Part shown: piece after piece, positions 17,957 to 27,172 of the stretch | Layout: every line of letters begins with the position of its first letter | Numbering within the stretch: the stretch's first letter is position 1 | Assembly (NCBI RefSeq): GCF_900116445.1 | Contig: NZ_FPBH01000045.1 | Location: 1 to 62,552, forward strand | DNA from: Paraburkholderia aspalathi | Lineage (GTDB): Bacteria > Pseudomonadota > Gammaproteobacteria > Burkholderiales > Burkholderiaceae | Direction: 5' to 3' | DNA: 62,552 bases | Position numbers and translations under genes: made by a program | The notes under the pieces: generated by a model | Databases searched by the model: none | What the model was told of the DNA's origin: nothing | What the model saw: only the letters and a program-made list of their open reading frames with translations

Positions 17957-18427
17957 GTGAAGAGCGCGTGGGCTTGCTCGTGCATCGTCGCCTTGAGTGC
18001 GATCCTTGGCGGATGTGGCAAGGAGGGATCGCGAAACGTCACTGAGGCATCGGGCGCATCTGCGAGCCAGGCGCCGGTTCAGCCAGCGCCTGGCGCGAGC
18101 GATACACCCACCGCATCAGGCGCGCGCGAGACCGGCGTGCTGGGCGCCGTCACGAAGACACAGTTGCCGGGGGAAGCAGTCGAAACACTGCGGCTGATCA
18201 AAGCGGGGGGGCCATTCCCTTTCGGGGAGGACGGTGTATTGTTCCGTAACAGTGCGCTTTTTCTGCCGGGGCATCCGCGCGGCTACTACCACACGTACAC
18301 GGTTCGCACGCCTGGCATGACGGATCGCGGGCAGCGCCGGATCGTATGTGGTGGACCGCGCAGGCAGACCGGCGACTGCTATTACACCGACGATTACTAT
18401 GCCAGTTTTAAGCGCATTGCAGAATAA
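17957..18427 (+). CDS. RNase Sa/barnase-like lipoprotein lacking catalytic acid and base
   Basis: This 156-residue protein has a signal ending in a lipobox (ILGGC, Cys20), a Ser/Ala/Pro linker, and a C-terminal microbial ribonuclease fold (about 60-156). The last part aligns well with Streptomyces RNase Sa: LPGEA, GGPFPFGEDGVLFRN, GYYHTYTVRTPG, RGQRRIVCGG, YYTDDYYASF. The general base Glu54 of RNase Sa falls on Thr113 here, and the catalytic His85 on Tyr147. Arg69 is kept (Arg128). It is therefore probably not an active guanyl RNase and may bind a partner or RNA. The start is GTG 17957 with GGAGAG upstream. No barstar-like gene is adjacent. Confidence 0.85.
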   Translation: MKSAWACSCIVALSAILGGCGKEGSRNVTEASGASASQAPVQPAPGASDTPTASGARETGVLGAVTKTQLPGEAVETLRLIKAGGPFPFGEDGVLFRNSALFLPGHPRGYYHTYTVRTPGMTDRGQRRIVCGGPRRQTGDCYYTDDYYASFKRIAE

Positions 18428-18669
18428 AGGCGGACCCTGATCCTCGTTCACCTATATACGCAAGCTCAATACTGCTGACGAAGGTCTCGGTGCGTGTTCT
18501 TCCTGCAGGCCGCCTGTACATCGTTGCCGTGCATACGGTGGATCCGACACTCAATCAGATTACAGTGAAGAACGGTGAGCCAATTTTGGCGACGGAGTGG
18601 TGAGGAAAAGCATCGTTTCGCCTATGACTCGCCAGCCGATGTCGATGCGCGCCCGCTCCTCCTGCGCCT

Positions 18670-19911
18670 TCATTGGCCGGGAGCAACCGGAGCCTGTCCG
18701 GATTTCGACAGATGGAGCGGAAACCGGATTTCAAAGATGGTGCCATGCCCCTCGCGAGACGCGACGGCGATCCTGCCCTGCAGCAGCCGGCACAGCTCCC
18801 CGACAATCGCGAGTCCCAGACCCGCGCCAGGAATCTCATCGCCCGCAGCCCGTTCGAACTCGCCAAATACGCGTTCCCGGTCTGATGTCGCGATGCCGAC
18901 GCCGTTGTCTGACACGCGCAGATACCAGTTGCCGTCCGCGAGGCCACCCATCGCGAGTTCGATCTCCCCGGATTTCGTATATTTGGTCGCATTCGACAGC
19001 AGGTTCAGCGCAACCTGTTTCACCTTGACATGGTTCGAGGCAACCAACGTCACGCCCGCATCAAAGACCACGGACAGGCGCAATCCCTTCGCCTCGATAT
19101 CCGGCCGGCAAACCGTCACCAGCTCGTCAAAGAGTTCCCGGAGGTCGAACTGCTCGACGGCGAGCGATGTGCTGCCCCCCGGCACAACTGAATACGCGGT
19201 CATGTCGTCGACCAGTAGCTTCATGTCGGCCGCCTGCCGGGTGGCGAGCGCAAGGCCGGCATCCGCCCTGGATGGTGCGCGGGCAATCAGCTGCAGCCCG
19301 ACCGAGAACGCGTTCAGGAAGTTGCGCAAATCGTGCACCACGCTGCGGGTGATCTGCATCCGTGATTCATACAGGTCACTCACCAGCTGCTGCTTGCGTG
19401 TCAGTTCGTCGTTGGTGTGTTCCAGCCTGCTGGCATACGCGTCGACCTTGCGGTCCCGTTCGGCGATGGCCTCACGGATGGACGTGACGGTGACGAGGGC
19501 CAGCGCCTCGTCGATGAGGTGTCGGGCCTGCCGTTCGTGCTGTCTCCCGAATGCCGGCTCCGATTCAGAAAAGACCTCCACCGCGCTCACGAGCACCTTG
19601 CGGAACAGTTCCAGCTCCAGAACAAGCTCATCGACCCGATAGCACTGTTGCCACCTGACCCTGCCGTGCTGTACGGCGTCGCGTTCGATGGCCGGCTCGA
19701 CCCACCCGAGATCCCGTGCGTCGAGCACATTGCAGATCTCCTCAAGCAGTTTCGGCAGGTGGTCGGCCATCTCCTCGTAGGTCAGCCGGTCGGCCTCCAC
19801 AAGATTCGGATCGGCGGAGACCGCATCCATCCATTCTTCCGTGAGCGTCGTATTCTGCTGGCGCAGCCAGGCGGCGAAATTCCATAGCGGCGATGCCGGA
19901 TGAGAATTCAT
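18670..19911 (-). CDS. Soluble sensor histidine kinase with RsbRD-type N-terminus
   Basis: This 413-residue kinase has no transmembrane helix. Residues about 10-145 resemble the RsbRD/globin-like sensor domain (LTEEWMDAVSADPNLVEAD; DELVLELELFRKVLV). A coiled coil follows (about 150-185). A HisKA region carries His193 (RSVVHDLRNFLNAF), and an ATPase domain has N-box NLLSNATKYTKSGE and G-boxes SDNGVGIA and GAGLGLAIV. No complete response regulator is adjacent. A receiver N-terminal fragment lies divergently at 20092, which may be the remnant of its partner. Confidence 0.92.
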   Translation of the reverse strand: MNSHPASPLWNFAAWLRQQNTTLTEEWMDAVSADPNLVEADRLTYEEMADHLPKLLEEICNVLDARDLGWVEPAIERDAVQHGRVRWQQCYRVDELVLELELFRKVLVSAVEVFSESEPAFGRQHERQARHLIDEALALVTVTSIREAIAERDRKVDAYASRLEHTNDELTRKQQLVSDLYESRMQITRSVVHDLRNFLNAFSVGLQLIARAPSRADAGLALATRQAADMKLLVDDMTAYSVVPGGSTSLAVEQFDLRELFDELVTVCRPDIEAKGLRLSVVFDAGVTLVASNHVKVKQVALNLLSNATKYTKSGEIELAMGGLADGNWYLRVSDNGVGIATSDRERVFGEFERAAGDEIPGAGLGLAIVGELCRLLQGRIAVASREGHGTIFEIRFPLHLSKSGQAPVAPGQ

Positions 19912-20091
19912 GGCGTGTGTTCACGAAAAGGATGGACACCGGAACAATCTACCCGACTTCAGATGCGGGACGACCTTTCGAGGGTTTTCCCGTCCTCCGG
20001 CTCGCATAAGTCTCTTACGCGTGCATCCAGAAATGGAGCAGGACTTGCAGATCGATCAGGATTGGATAAGACGATCGGATGAAGGCCCCTC

Positions 20092-20147
20092 ATGCATTCC
20101 ATCCTGCTCATCGAGAACGAACCTGACGTGCGGTCAGCGTGGCAGGG
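20092..20147 (+). pseudogene. Fragment of a receiver domain N-terminus
   Basis: ATG 20092 begins MHSILLIENEPDVRSAWQG, which is the typical first strand and acidic pocket of a response regulator. After about 18 codons the sequence loses all receiver character, and no phospho-acceptor follows. It is divergent from the kinase at 18670-19911, a usual place for a cognate regulator. It reads as a truncated relic, although the evidence is only these 18 codons. Confidence 0.4.
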
Positions 20148-20212
20148 TTCCTGGATTCTCTGTGGCACGTGCCCGTCGGTCATGCCGGGACACGGACCAG
20201 ACGGGTTGGTAG

Positions 20213-21064
20213 TTATCGAAGTTGCCCATATTTGCGGGCCGGTGTGTATTGCGTTACCTGGCAAAAAGCAGGCGCCTTACGGGTCGCCCGGCTCAGTAGC
20301 GCGGGAATTTCATCGAGGCGCAACAGTGTAAGGTTGCCGCAGTACACAACACCTGTGTCGACGTTGATGACATTGTGGCTCACGATCGGCTCAGGGCAGG
20401 GCGTATGTCCTACGATGACAGCCGCCACCCCTTCGATCCTGCCGCACGCGTCACGCCGTCCAGACTTAAGCCGCTTGAATACCTGCGCTGTGGCGCGGCG
20501 CAACGGCCCAAAGCCGTTCGGTCCTCGCAGCTTCCACCGTGACCGATCCCAGATGACCTTGTGCCGTATTTTCCCGTTAATACCTTCTTTCTGTAGCGCT
20601 TCAACCGTTCTGGGCCAGGATTGCAGGGGGACGTTAGCATGGACGATCCCGACCAGACCGAAGTCGGTCTCGATTTCGATCGCATACGGAAGTGCTGCCA
20701 TGTAAGCAACGATCGCGTCTATGGACTTTTCTTCCCCTCTCATATCGAGCAGCCACCGACCGCCATTGGCCCGAATGAAGCTGTCATTGGCGCCACACAG
20801 ACGCCAGCGTACGATCGAATCTTCATGATTGCCGCGTACCGACTGGATGTCATACCGACGCACTATGTCGAGGACAGCAGGTGATTCGAACCCTCTGTCT
20901 ACCAGGTCGCCGACGGCAAAGACCCTGTCCCGTGACGGGTCGAACTGGCTAGCTTCGAGTTCTATTCGAAGCCGGGTGAAACATCCGTGCAGATCGCCAA
21001 CAACGAAGTCACGGCCTGACGCATTTTTCTTGAAGTGCCGAACCGGTGGGAAGGCCTGCTCCAT
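20213..21064 (-). CDS. Serine/threonine-type metallophosphoesterase
   Basis: About 283 residues with all metal-binding blocks of the PP1/PP2A/lambda phosphatase superfamily: GDLHGC, GDLVDRG, GNHED, a later His (GIVHANVP) and VGHTP. It resembles bacterial PrpA/PrpB and lambda phosphatases. Likely substrates are phosphoproteins, diadenosine tetraphosphate or RNA 5' ends; these cannot be told apart here. ATG 21064 was chosen; a TTG at 21130 would add 22 residues. No strong ribosome site favours either. Confidence 0.87.
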   Translation of the reverse strand: MEQAFPPVRHFKKNASGRDFVVGDLHGCFTRLRIELEASQFDPSRDRVFAVGDLVDRGFESPAVLDIVRRYDIQSVRGNHEDSIVRWRLCGANDSFIRANGGRWLLDMRGEEKSIDAIVAYMAALPYAIEIETDFGLVGIVHANVPLQSWPRTVEALQKEGINGKIRHKVIWDRSRWKLRGPNGFGPLRRATAQVFKRLKSGRRDACGRIEGVAAVIVGHTPCPEPIVSHNVINVDTGVVYCGNLTLLRLDEIPALLSRATRKAPAFCQVTQYTPARKYGQLR

Positions 21065-21126
21065 TTTTACCGCCGAAAGGATATCCACGTTGTGCCTTCG
21101 TGGAGATGACGAAATGGGTCCAACGT

Positions 21127-21324
21127 TCAACGCGAGTTTTCAGCGTGACAGCCCGCGGCTTTAAGTTGCGGCGGGATTGCCCACGGACGCAAGCGCGCTG
21201 CGTACTCGCCCTGCAGGAGCCTTGCCTCGCAGAGCTGGCAGAAGGTGGCGTCAATCAGACGCGGACGTGCGCTTTTGCCATCGCGGCGCATCAGATGTAC
21301 CGCAAAAGTAGTGTCGCGTGCCAA
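21127..21324 (-). CDS. Possible small protein upstream of the phosphoesterase
   Basis: This 65-codon frame reads the same way and ends 63 bases before the phosphoesterase start. The sequence MARDTTFAVHLMRRDGKSARP followed by ATFCQLCEARLLQGEYA looks protein-like, with a C-x-x-C pair. It must use TTG as start, and the ribosome site is poor. Function is unknown. Confidence 0.35.
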   Translation of the reverse strand: MARDTTFAVHLMRRDGKSARPRLIDATFCQLCEARLLQGEYAARLRPWAIPPQLKAAGCHAENSR

Positions 21325-21651
21325 TGGCCTGCCAGTCGTATCCGTCTGTAACGAGATGTGTAAATAAGAAAACTACGTTATTTCTTTGAAGCATTGATCG
21401 AGGTCACCTCCGCTGACAGGCGGGTCGCAGGAGGCGTGACCGCACGCCACTTTGTACTTCCTGTACTTCCCGGTTTTCATATTTACTGTCAGTTACAAAC
21501 GCCGTCCATCTAGTGCACGGCGACGCTTTGTCTCGCTCAACAGGGATTGGCACCGAAGTAATGTGCATCTCTCCGCGTCCGCACTTCACTCCGCGCACCA
21601 TGCATATCGGGCACGTCAAATGCTGGAAACGCGCATATTGGAGGATCGTCA
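21325..21651. other. Intergenic region
   Basis: About 330 bases without a credible gene. It separates a leftward from a rightward transcript and should carry both promoters. GGAGGA at 21641 is the ribosome site of the next gene. Confidence 0.4.
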
Positions 21652-22086
21652 ATGCAACCTTCGAATCTTGCCTGTGCAGAGGCCTCTTTCTGGACGACAC
21701 GCGGTGCCGGAATCGCTGGCGCGAGGTTGCGCGTGCTGGTGGTTGATGACAACCAGAACGCCGCGCATGCGCTGGCAGCCGGCCTTGCGTTGGCTGACAT
21801 GGAGTGTTGCACAGCGTGTGGGAGAAGGGAGGCGATCGCAATCGGGATCGCGTGGGAGCCCCATCTTGTGCTTATGGATCTTTCGCCACCTGAATACAGC
21901 GGTGCCGGGGCCGCCCGCTTTTTGCGCCACCACCCGGCTATCCGCGATGTCGCAATCATTGCCCATAGCGCACTGGATGAAGCGGAGTTGCTCCGACTTA
22001 TGACCGATGATGACTTTGACGCCTACCTCCAGAAAGGTCAGCCGCGTGCCCAGATGGTTGCGCTAATCAGACGGCTTGCTCACTGA
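21652..22086 (+). CDS. Single-domain response regulator receiver
   Basis: This 144-residue protein has about 25 N-terminal extra residues, then a receiver: LVVDDN pocket, phospho-acceptor Asp76 (LVLMDLSPPEYSG), switch Ser106 (IAHSALDE) and Lys128 (YLQKGQP). There is no output domain. It has no adjacent kinase, so the partner is unknown. Confidence 0.85.
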   Translation: MQPSNLACAEASFWTTRGAGIAGARLRVLVVDDNQNAAHALAAGLALADMECCTACGRREAIAIGIAWEPHLVLMDLSPPEYSGAGAARFLRHHPAIRDVAIIAHSALDEAELLRLMTDDDFDAYLQKGQPRAQMVALIRRLAH

Positions 22087-22545
22087 TTTGCACTCGTCAC
22101 ATGTCGCGGCAATCGTGTCCGTCAGGCATTGAGACCATCCATATGAGCAGGAAAGGTCAGATAGAGGACAACGGCGTTACTCGAACCACTGCCGATCAGT
22201 TCTATTCGTTGGCAGCATAAGGACTCCTTGTTATCGCGTCATTTTTTTTGCATTGCGACATTTTCGCGACACAACCCTTTCCCGTTGCCGGTTGCCGCGA
22301 TTCATTTGCGCTCCCGTAGAGTTGTTCCGGGCACTTGTGATGGCATGCTGGACATTCGCTACTTTGCAACTGTGTTATGGCGGAAAAGTAATGCCGGGAC
22401 GTGAAACGATAGAAAACATCTGGCACCTGTGACCCGTGTTGTCCGACTCCATCGGCGCAGATCAGTCAGACGGCGGGGGCGGACGCCATGAAGGAACGAG
22501 CCCACGATCGACTGCCGCGCATTTTGCGCAGACTCCAGGAGCCAC
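22087..22545. other. Intergenic region
   Basis: About 460 bases with no accepted gene. A leftward frame at 22202-22426 has several cysteines but no ribosome site. Nothing else was recognised. Confidence 0.4.
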
Positions 22546-23538
22546 GTGATTCTTTTTCCTTGCACCCTCATCTATGTGGATGTCGATGCGAAGCCGGGTC
22601 CCAACGCAACGAATCGCGATCCGCTGTCGTACGTGAGCCAGGCGGTCTGCCTGAACAACAGCTTGCGACGGATTGGCATGCCGATGCTGACGATCGTAAC
22701 GAACGAACCTGCGTTGGTCGCGACGCGGCTCAGAAAGATCGCGCCAGAGAACGGCCCAGCGGTGACGGCGCTCACGGCTACGATTGAGTTGCCGAAGGAC
22801 ACAGCGTTCTATGCTGCACATTTCAAACTGGACCTGATGGACCAGGTCGCCGCGACGTTGCCCGACGACACCATGATGCTGCTGCTCGATGCCGACATGG
22901 TGGCCATGCATCCGCTCGACCGAAATATGGTCGGACGATGCGCTGAAGCGGGGTTAGGTGCGTTCGATATTTCAGATCAGGTATTTTCGGCGTACGGCAG
23001 TGAACGGGTCGTTGCGGATCTGGAAATCGCGGCGGGGCGGCGCCTCAGAAATCCGCGTTGGTACGGTGGCGAGTTTCTGCTCGCAACACCGGCCGCATTG
23101 CGCCAGCTGGTGGTGCGCGCGCGGGGCAGTTGCGCGCGCTATATTAACGAAAGCGCGCGCGTGAAACATCACGGCGACGAAATCTTTATTTCCGCGGCAC
23201 TCAATGCGTTGGTCGACGAAGGGCAGGGGCTAGTCGAAGTCGGTGCCTACCAGGCAGTCGGCCGTCATTGGCCCGGCAACAACTACCGCGAACTGAGGTG
23301 GTTTCGCCGCTGCGCGTTTATCCATTTACCCGGCGGTAAGGCGCTGCTTGAAAAACAGGCTCACTATGCCGAATTCGCACCCGAGCGTTTCTGGCGCCAT
23401 CTGTGGGTCGCGCATTTGCGTGGCCGGGCGCGCCACGCGATTAAAAGGATCACCGGTGGGACCGACAACGGGTGGCTGGCCCCACAGTCTGGTTATGCTG
23501 CAGCGCTAATCGCACGTCTGATCGCCTGGGTACGATAG
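22546..23538 (+). CDS. Glycosyltransferase-like protein
   Basis: The 330-residue protein has a nucleotide-sugar transferase look. A strand-helix N-terminus (LIYVDVDAK; LRRIGMPMLTIVTNEP) precedes a D-x-D motif in MMLLLDADMVAMHPLD (about residue 112), followed by GGEFLLATPAALRQL and HHGDEIFISAALN, as in GT-A-fold retaining transferases. There is no signal peptide or membrane span. The start is GTG 22546, weakly supported. Its TAG stop lies in the same reading frame as the truncated kinase-receiver sequence that follows at once, suggesting a recombination junction at 23538. Confidence 0.62.
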   Translation: MILFPCTLIYVDVDAKPGPNATNRDPLSYVSQAVCLNNSLRRIGMPMLTIVTNEPALVATRLRKIAPENGPAVTALTATIELPKDTAFYAAHFKLDLMDQVAATLPDDTMMLLLDADMVAMHPLDRNMVGRCAEAGLGAFDISDQVFSAYGSERVVADLEIAAGRRLRNPRWYGGEFLLATPAALRQLVVRARGSCARYINESARVKHHGDEIFISAALNALVDEGQGLVEVGAYQAVGRHWPGNNYRELRWFRRCAFIHLPGGKALLEKQAHYAEFAPERFWRHLWVAHLRGRARHAIKRITGGTDNGWLAPQSGYAAALIARLIAWVR

Positions 23539-24081
23539 GCAAAAGAACGACAAAGCCCGCTGGATTCCGGTCAGGCAGTCGTGAAGCATCTGGTGACCGC
23601 ACACAACGGCACCGTCACGATTGCAAGCGCTGGTGAAGGCCAGGGGACAGAAGTCATCCTGCAACCCCCGATTGTCTGCAAAAGGACGAGCAAGGTGCCC
23701 ATGACCGCGAGGCGCACAATGGCGTCAATGCGCATCCTTCTCGTCGACGACAGCGCGGACGCCACGGAGGCGCTGGGCACGTTGCTGGAACTGGACGGGC
23801 ACGAAGTGAAACGGGCACAGAAGGGACCCGGCGCACTTCGGATCGTGGAGTCATTCACCCCGGACGTTGCCCTGATCGATATCAGCATGCCCCGCATGGA
23901 CGGTGCTGCACTTGCGCAGCTGCTCCGGCTGCGGGCGCAATGCTCGCAGACGAAGCTCGTGGCATTGACGGGCTACGCCAACAGCGCCAGCAGACTCCTG
24001 AGCGACGAACGGGTATTTGACGATCACCTCACCAAGCCGCTATCGCTCGATGACCTCGCAGAGGCTCTACAACCTTCGTAG
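23539..24081 (+). pseudogene. 5'-truncated hybrid histidine kinase (ATPase tail plus receiver)
   Basis: The frame opens directly after the glycosyltransferase stop. It reads SPLDSGQAVVKHLVTAHNG, then TVTIASAGEGQGTEVILQPP, the last part of a histidine kinase ATPase domain with its glycine-rich loop lost. A complete receiver follows: ILLVDDSADATEALG, Asp in VALIDISMPRMDG, Thr in VALTGYAN, Lys in LTKPLS. The dimerisation domain, phospho-acceptor His and most of the ATPase domain are missing. An internal ATG at 23701 or 23719 could still allow the receiver to be made alone. Confidence 0.65.
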
Positions 24082-24226
24082 GGTCGGGTAGCCGTCAGTC
24101 CGCCTCTACCGCAGCGATCGTGTGTGCAGCTTCTGAACATGCGCGGGCGTCGCAGCCTGCTCATGGACAGATGCGTCAGACGTATCCTTCCCAGAGGCTT
24201 CGGATGATGTCTGCGCCCGCGCTGAC

Positions 24227-24892
24227 TCACCGCCCTGCGACGTCGCCCCAACCCTGAGCACCAATCAACGGTACAAAACGCACAAGGTCGAGCATTTCCT
24301 CGTGGTAAGTTGTGCTGCTGTCGCGAGTCAGCCGGATCAGCCGCTGATGTTCCGGATCCGGCCCCACCGGCATTACGAGCCGGCCGCCGATCTCGAGTTG
24401 CGCGCTCCACGCGGGCGGCACGCCCGGGCCGGACGCGGTGGCGATGATTGCATCGAACGGCGCGCGCTGCGGCAGCCCGAGTGTGCCGTCTGCGGCGTAG
24501 ACGTTCACGTTGTTGTAGCCGAGCGCGGTCAACCGGACGCGGGCGTTTTCAGCCAGTTGCGGATGACGCTCGACCGTATCGACGTGGGCGAGCATTTCCG
24601 CGAGTACGGCCGCCGCGTAACCGGAACCCGTACCGATTTCCAGTACACGGTCGTCCGGCTCGAGCCGCGCCGCTTCCAGCATCAGCGCGACGATGAACGG
24701 TTGAGTGATGGTCTGGCCGGCTCCGATCGGAAGGGCTGCGTCCGCATAGGCAAATTCGCGCAGATCGGGACTCAGAAATGCCTCGCGCGGCACGCGCCGC
24801 ATCGCGTCGAGAATGCGCGGCTCCGCGATGCCGCGCGCGAGCAGTTGCCGCTCGACCATTGTTTCGCGCGGCTCCGCCAAATCTTCATGCAC
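24227..24892 (-). CDS. pcm: Protein-L-isoaspartate O-methyltransferase
   Basis: The 221-residue protein has the Pcm signature: MVERQLLARGI, VPREAFLSP, ALPIGAGQTITQPFIVALML, SAM motif VLEIGTGSGYAAAVLAEM, and VDTVERHPQLAENAR. It repairs isoaspartyl residues in damaged proteins, using S-adenosylmethionine in the cytoplasm. Length and motifs are normal. It stands alone here and is not linked to surE or nlpD, which suggests an accessory copy. Confidence 0.95.
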   Translation of the reverse strand: MHEDLAEPRETMVERQLLARGIAEPRILDAMRRVPREAFLSPDLREFAYADAALPIGAGQTITQPFIVALMLEAARLEPDDRVLEIGTGSGYAAAVLAEMLAHVDTVERHPQLAENARVRLTALGYNNVNVYAADGTLGLPQRAPFDAIIATASGPGVPPAWSAQLEIGGRLVMPVGPDPEHQRLIRLTRDSSTTYHEEMLDLVRFVPLIGAQGWGDVAGR

Positions 24893-25041
24893 TGTTTTTC
24901 TCCCTCCTTGCGTAGTGGCTCGCTATCCCGCGGGCCGCATAACCATACATAACCATAGCTTGGAAAATGCCAGAAGACGCAATCAGAAAAATGCGGCAGG
25001 CGTGCCTTTCCGGGTACGCCCCGGCAAATCTCCGTCGTTTC

Positions 25042-25467
25042 TCAGCGAACCCGCACGGACTGCCGCGAGGTCGGTCCAGGCGCATCGCCAGTGTCCTTGT
25101 CTGCCCACGTAGCGAGGTCGCCGAGCGACACGATACCCACCAGTTCCTGGTCGCGATTCACAACCGGCAGGCGACTGATCTGCTCCGCCTGCATCGTCTC
25201 GCGAACCGTATCCACGTCATCGTACTCGTAGCAGCGCTTGACGTTGCGCGTACACACTTCGCTCACGACGGTATGAGCGTTCTTCCCCTGCGAAACGCCA
25301 CGAAACAGGACGTCCCGGTCGGTCACCATGCCGACCAGCACATTCGAATCACACACGGGAATCGCGCTGACATCGAGGGCGTGCATCAATTCCGCGGCAC
25401 GCTGCATGCTGTCGGCTGGCGCAAGCTTGACGGGGACCCTTGTCATGATTTCCGATACAGCAACCAT
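25042..25467 (-). CDS. Tandem CBS-domain protein
   Basis: The 141-residue protein has two CBS motifs: IMTRVPVKLAPADSMQRAAE with IPVCDSNVLVGMVTDRDVLF, then CTRNVKRCYEYDDVDTVRE with LPVVNRDQELVGIVSLGDLA. Such stand-alone pairs bind adenosyl nucleotides and sense energy or redox state. The C-terminal tail is short and polar. No partner gene is apparent. Confidence 0.92.
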   Translation of the reverse strand: MVAVSEIMTRVPVKLAPADSMQRAAELMHALDVSAIPVCDSNVLVGMVTDRDVLFRGVSQGKNAHTVVSEVCTRNVKRCYEYDDVDTVRETMQAEQISRLPVVNRDQELVGIVSLGDLATWADKDTGDAPGPTSRQSVRVR

Positions 25468-25655
25468 CGCATTCTCCCAGGCAGTTTTGCGCGGCGCGCG
25501 TCGGACAAGTCTTCACGATTGCCCCCGGATCCGCGCAGACATTTGATAAACAGGATCGCGGCTGCCGGCTCATGCGCCGAAACTGCTCCCGGAGGCGTTC
25601 TCGCCACTGACCGCTCCTACCGCCGGATTGCGGCTCACACGCCTGGCAGACTCTT

Positions 25656-25847
25656 TTATTCCGATTTTGATTTATGGGTTGGTTTGTCTTTCTGGCTGGT
25701 CGATGCAAATTCTTCAAGCTGTTCCTTGCTCATCGACTCATACATCGATTTCGCCGCACCCTTGAGTTCTGCTTCCGGTTTCTCCCCTTTCTTTGCGGCC
25801 AGCGCCACTCCGGCGGCCATCTGTTGCGCTTTCGATTTCGCAGGCAT
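25656..25847 (-). CDS. DUF3008 family small protein
   Basis: The 63-residue protein MPAKSKAQQMAAGVALAAKK... continues to SMYESMSKEQLEEFAST and a Lys/Ser tail. This matches DUF3008, small basic proteins widespread in Burkholderia and other proteobacteria. A good GGGGAGG ribosome site precedes ATG 25847. The function of the family is unknown. Confidence 0.87.
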   Translation of the reverse strand: MPAKSKAQQMAAGVALAAKKGEKPEAELKGAAKSMYESMSKEQLEEFASTSQKDKPTHKSKSE

Positions 25848-25987
25848 TTGATCCTCCCCTGGAAGTTAAAAGATGAGCTATAAATCCACTGACACACCTG
25901 TCGCGGACGACCCTCCTACCTGGCAGCAACTAACGTGCCTCAAGCGTCTCTGCACGTATACGTCATCACGCCACCTCGCCGAGACCG

Positions 25988-27172
25988 TCACGCCCGGCTA
26001 CTCCGGTGAAAGCGCCGGTCGACATGTGCGAGGATGCAGCGCGACAGACGCGTCGCGCGTCCCTGAATCATCCGGTCGGAGACGCGCGAGAACACATACG
26101 ACGCGGCGAGTACTGCCAGCACCGTCGTGACGAAGAGCACAAGCGACGTCTCCCGGCCGCTCTGCCCGAACGCGCCCTCGAAAAAGTGCAGCGTCGCGTA
26201 GATGCAGATGAAGTGCCACAGGTAGATGCCGTAGCTTTCGCGGCCCAGTGCGTCAGCACAGCGGCGGAAGTACGCACCGCGCGCATCGTCGCCTGGCGCG
26301 AGGCGGCTGCGCGAGCAGACGAATAGCAGAAACGCGACTGCGCTGCATGCGGCGAGGACCGGCGCGAGTTCATGTGCTTTCGCGAGCCACACGCCAAGCG
26401 TCGCCGTCGCGAGCGCGAAACCTGAGGCGAGCAAAAAAATCAGCCACGCTGTGCGCCGCGTCACGCTGGATACGCCCGTCAGATGCGGGCGGAACGCGTA
26501 CCACGCCCACATTCCCACGATGAAGCAAGGCCCTTGCACGGGCGGCCAGAAATAGCTGAACGAGTTGTTCGTCACATGACAGTCGAGCGTGCCGTGACAG
26601 TCGCCGATTGACAAGGCGATGACTGACAGTGCCAGCAGGAACGCTGTCGCGATCAGCAACCGCGTGCGGTTCATCGCGACAAAAAACAGCAGCGGCGCGA
26701 TCAGATAGAACAGCATCTCGACACCGATCGACCACCCTCCCGGCACCACGTTGTTGATCGCGGTCGGCGACAGCGCATGCAGAAACAGCACGTTGAGCAG
26801 GATATCCGTTGCGCCGTGGGCGCCGAGCACCCATGCGGGCTCGTAGCCTGACCGTGTCGCGCAGTAACTGATCAGTCCATACACGACGATCGCGGCGTAA
26901 TACATTGGGGCAATGCGAAAGAAACGTTTGATATAGAAACGCAATGTAACGTGCCGTGCGCCCGTGCAACGTCTCTGGTCCACTTCAAGCGTCATGAAAA
27001 TCGTGATCGCGCTGATTACAAAGAACAGCTGCACGCCGTATTGGCCCATGCGTGCCAGCAGCGTGACGCTGTGCGGCAGATTGGGAAACTGGAACGACAG
27101 GTGTACTGCAACGACACCGACGATCGCGAGCGCCCGACCGGCGTCGAGCGCGGCAACACGTCCTTTTTCCAT
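25988..27172 (-). CDS. Acyltransferase 3 family membrane protein (OafA/YrhL-like)
   Basis: This 394-residue integral membrane protein has about ten hydrophobic segments. The N-terminus has the family pattern ALDAGRALAIVGVVAVHLSF, with the catalytic-type His in VAVHLS, followed by FFVISAITIF and FYIKRFFRIAPMYY. The family transfers acyl groups to surface polysaccharides or lipids in the inner membrane. No polysaccharide gene cluster is adjacent, so the acceptor is unknown. Confidence 0.92.
   Translation of the reverse strand: MEKGRVAALDAGRALAIVGVVAVHLSFQFPNLPHSVTLLARMGQYGVQLFFVISAITIFMTLEVDQRRCTGARHVTLRFYIKRFFRIAPMYYAAIVVYGLISYCATRSGYEPAWVLGAHGATDILLNVLFLHALSPTAINNVVPGGWSIGVEMLFYLIAPLLFFVAMNRTRLLIATAFLLALSVIALSIGDCHGTLDCHVTNNSFSYFWPPVQGPCFIVGMWAWYAFRPHLTGVSSVTRRTAWLIFLLASGFALATATLGVWLAKAHELAPVLAACSAVAFLLFVCSRSRLAPGDDARGAYFRRCADALGRESYGIYLWHFICIYATLHFFEGAFGQSGRETSLVLFVTTVLAVLAASYVFSRVSDRMIQGRATRLSRCILAHVDRRFHRSSRA

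Noticed and set aside
18490..18603. 37-codon plus-strand frame (VRVLPAGRLYIVAVHTVDP)
   Set aside because: Protein-like but very short and without a ribosome site. Could be a gene tail; not enough to call.
18575..19642. Long plus-strand frame opposite the histidine kinase
   Set aside because: Ser/Arg-rich shadow; the minus strand encodes a complete kinase.
22202..22426. Cys-containing minus-strand frame
   Set aside because: No ribosome site and irregular composition.
24885..25085. Frame overlapping the pcm start
   Set aside because: Only the last 23 codons look plausible, and no start is supported.
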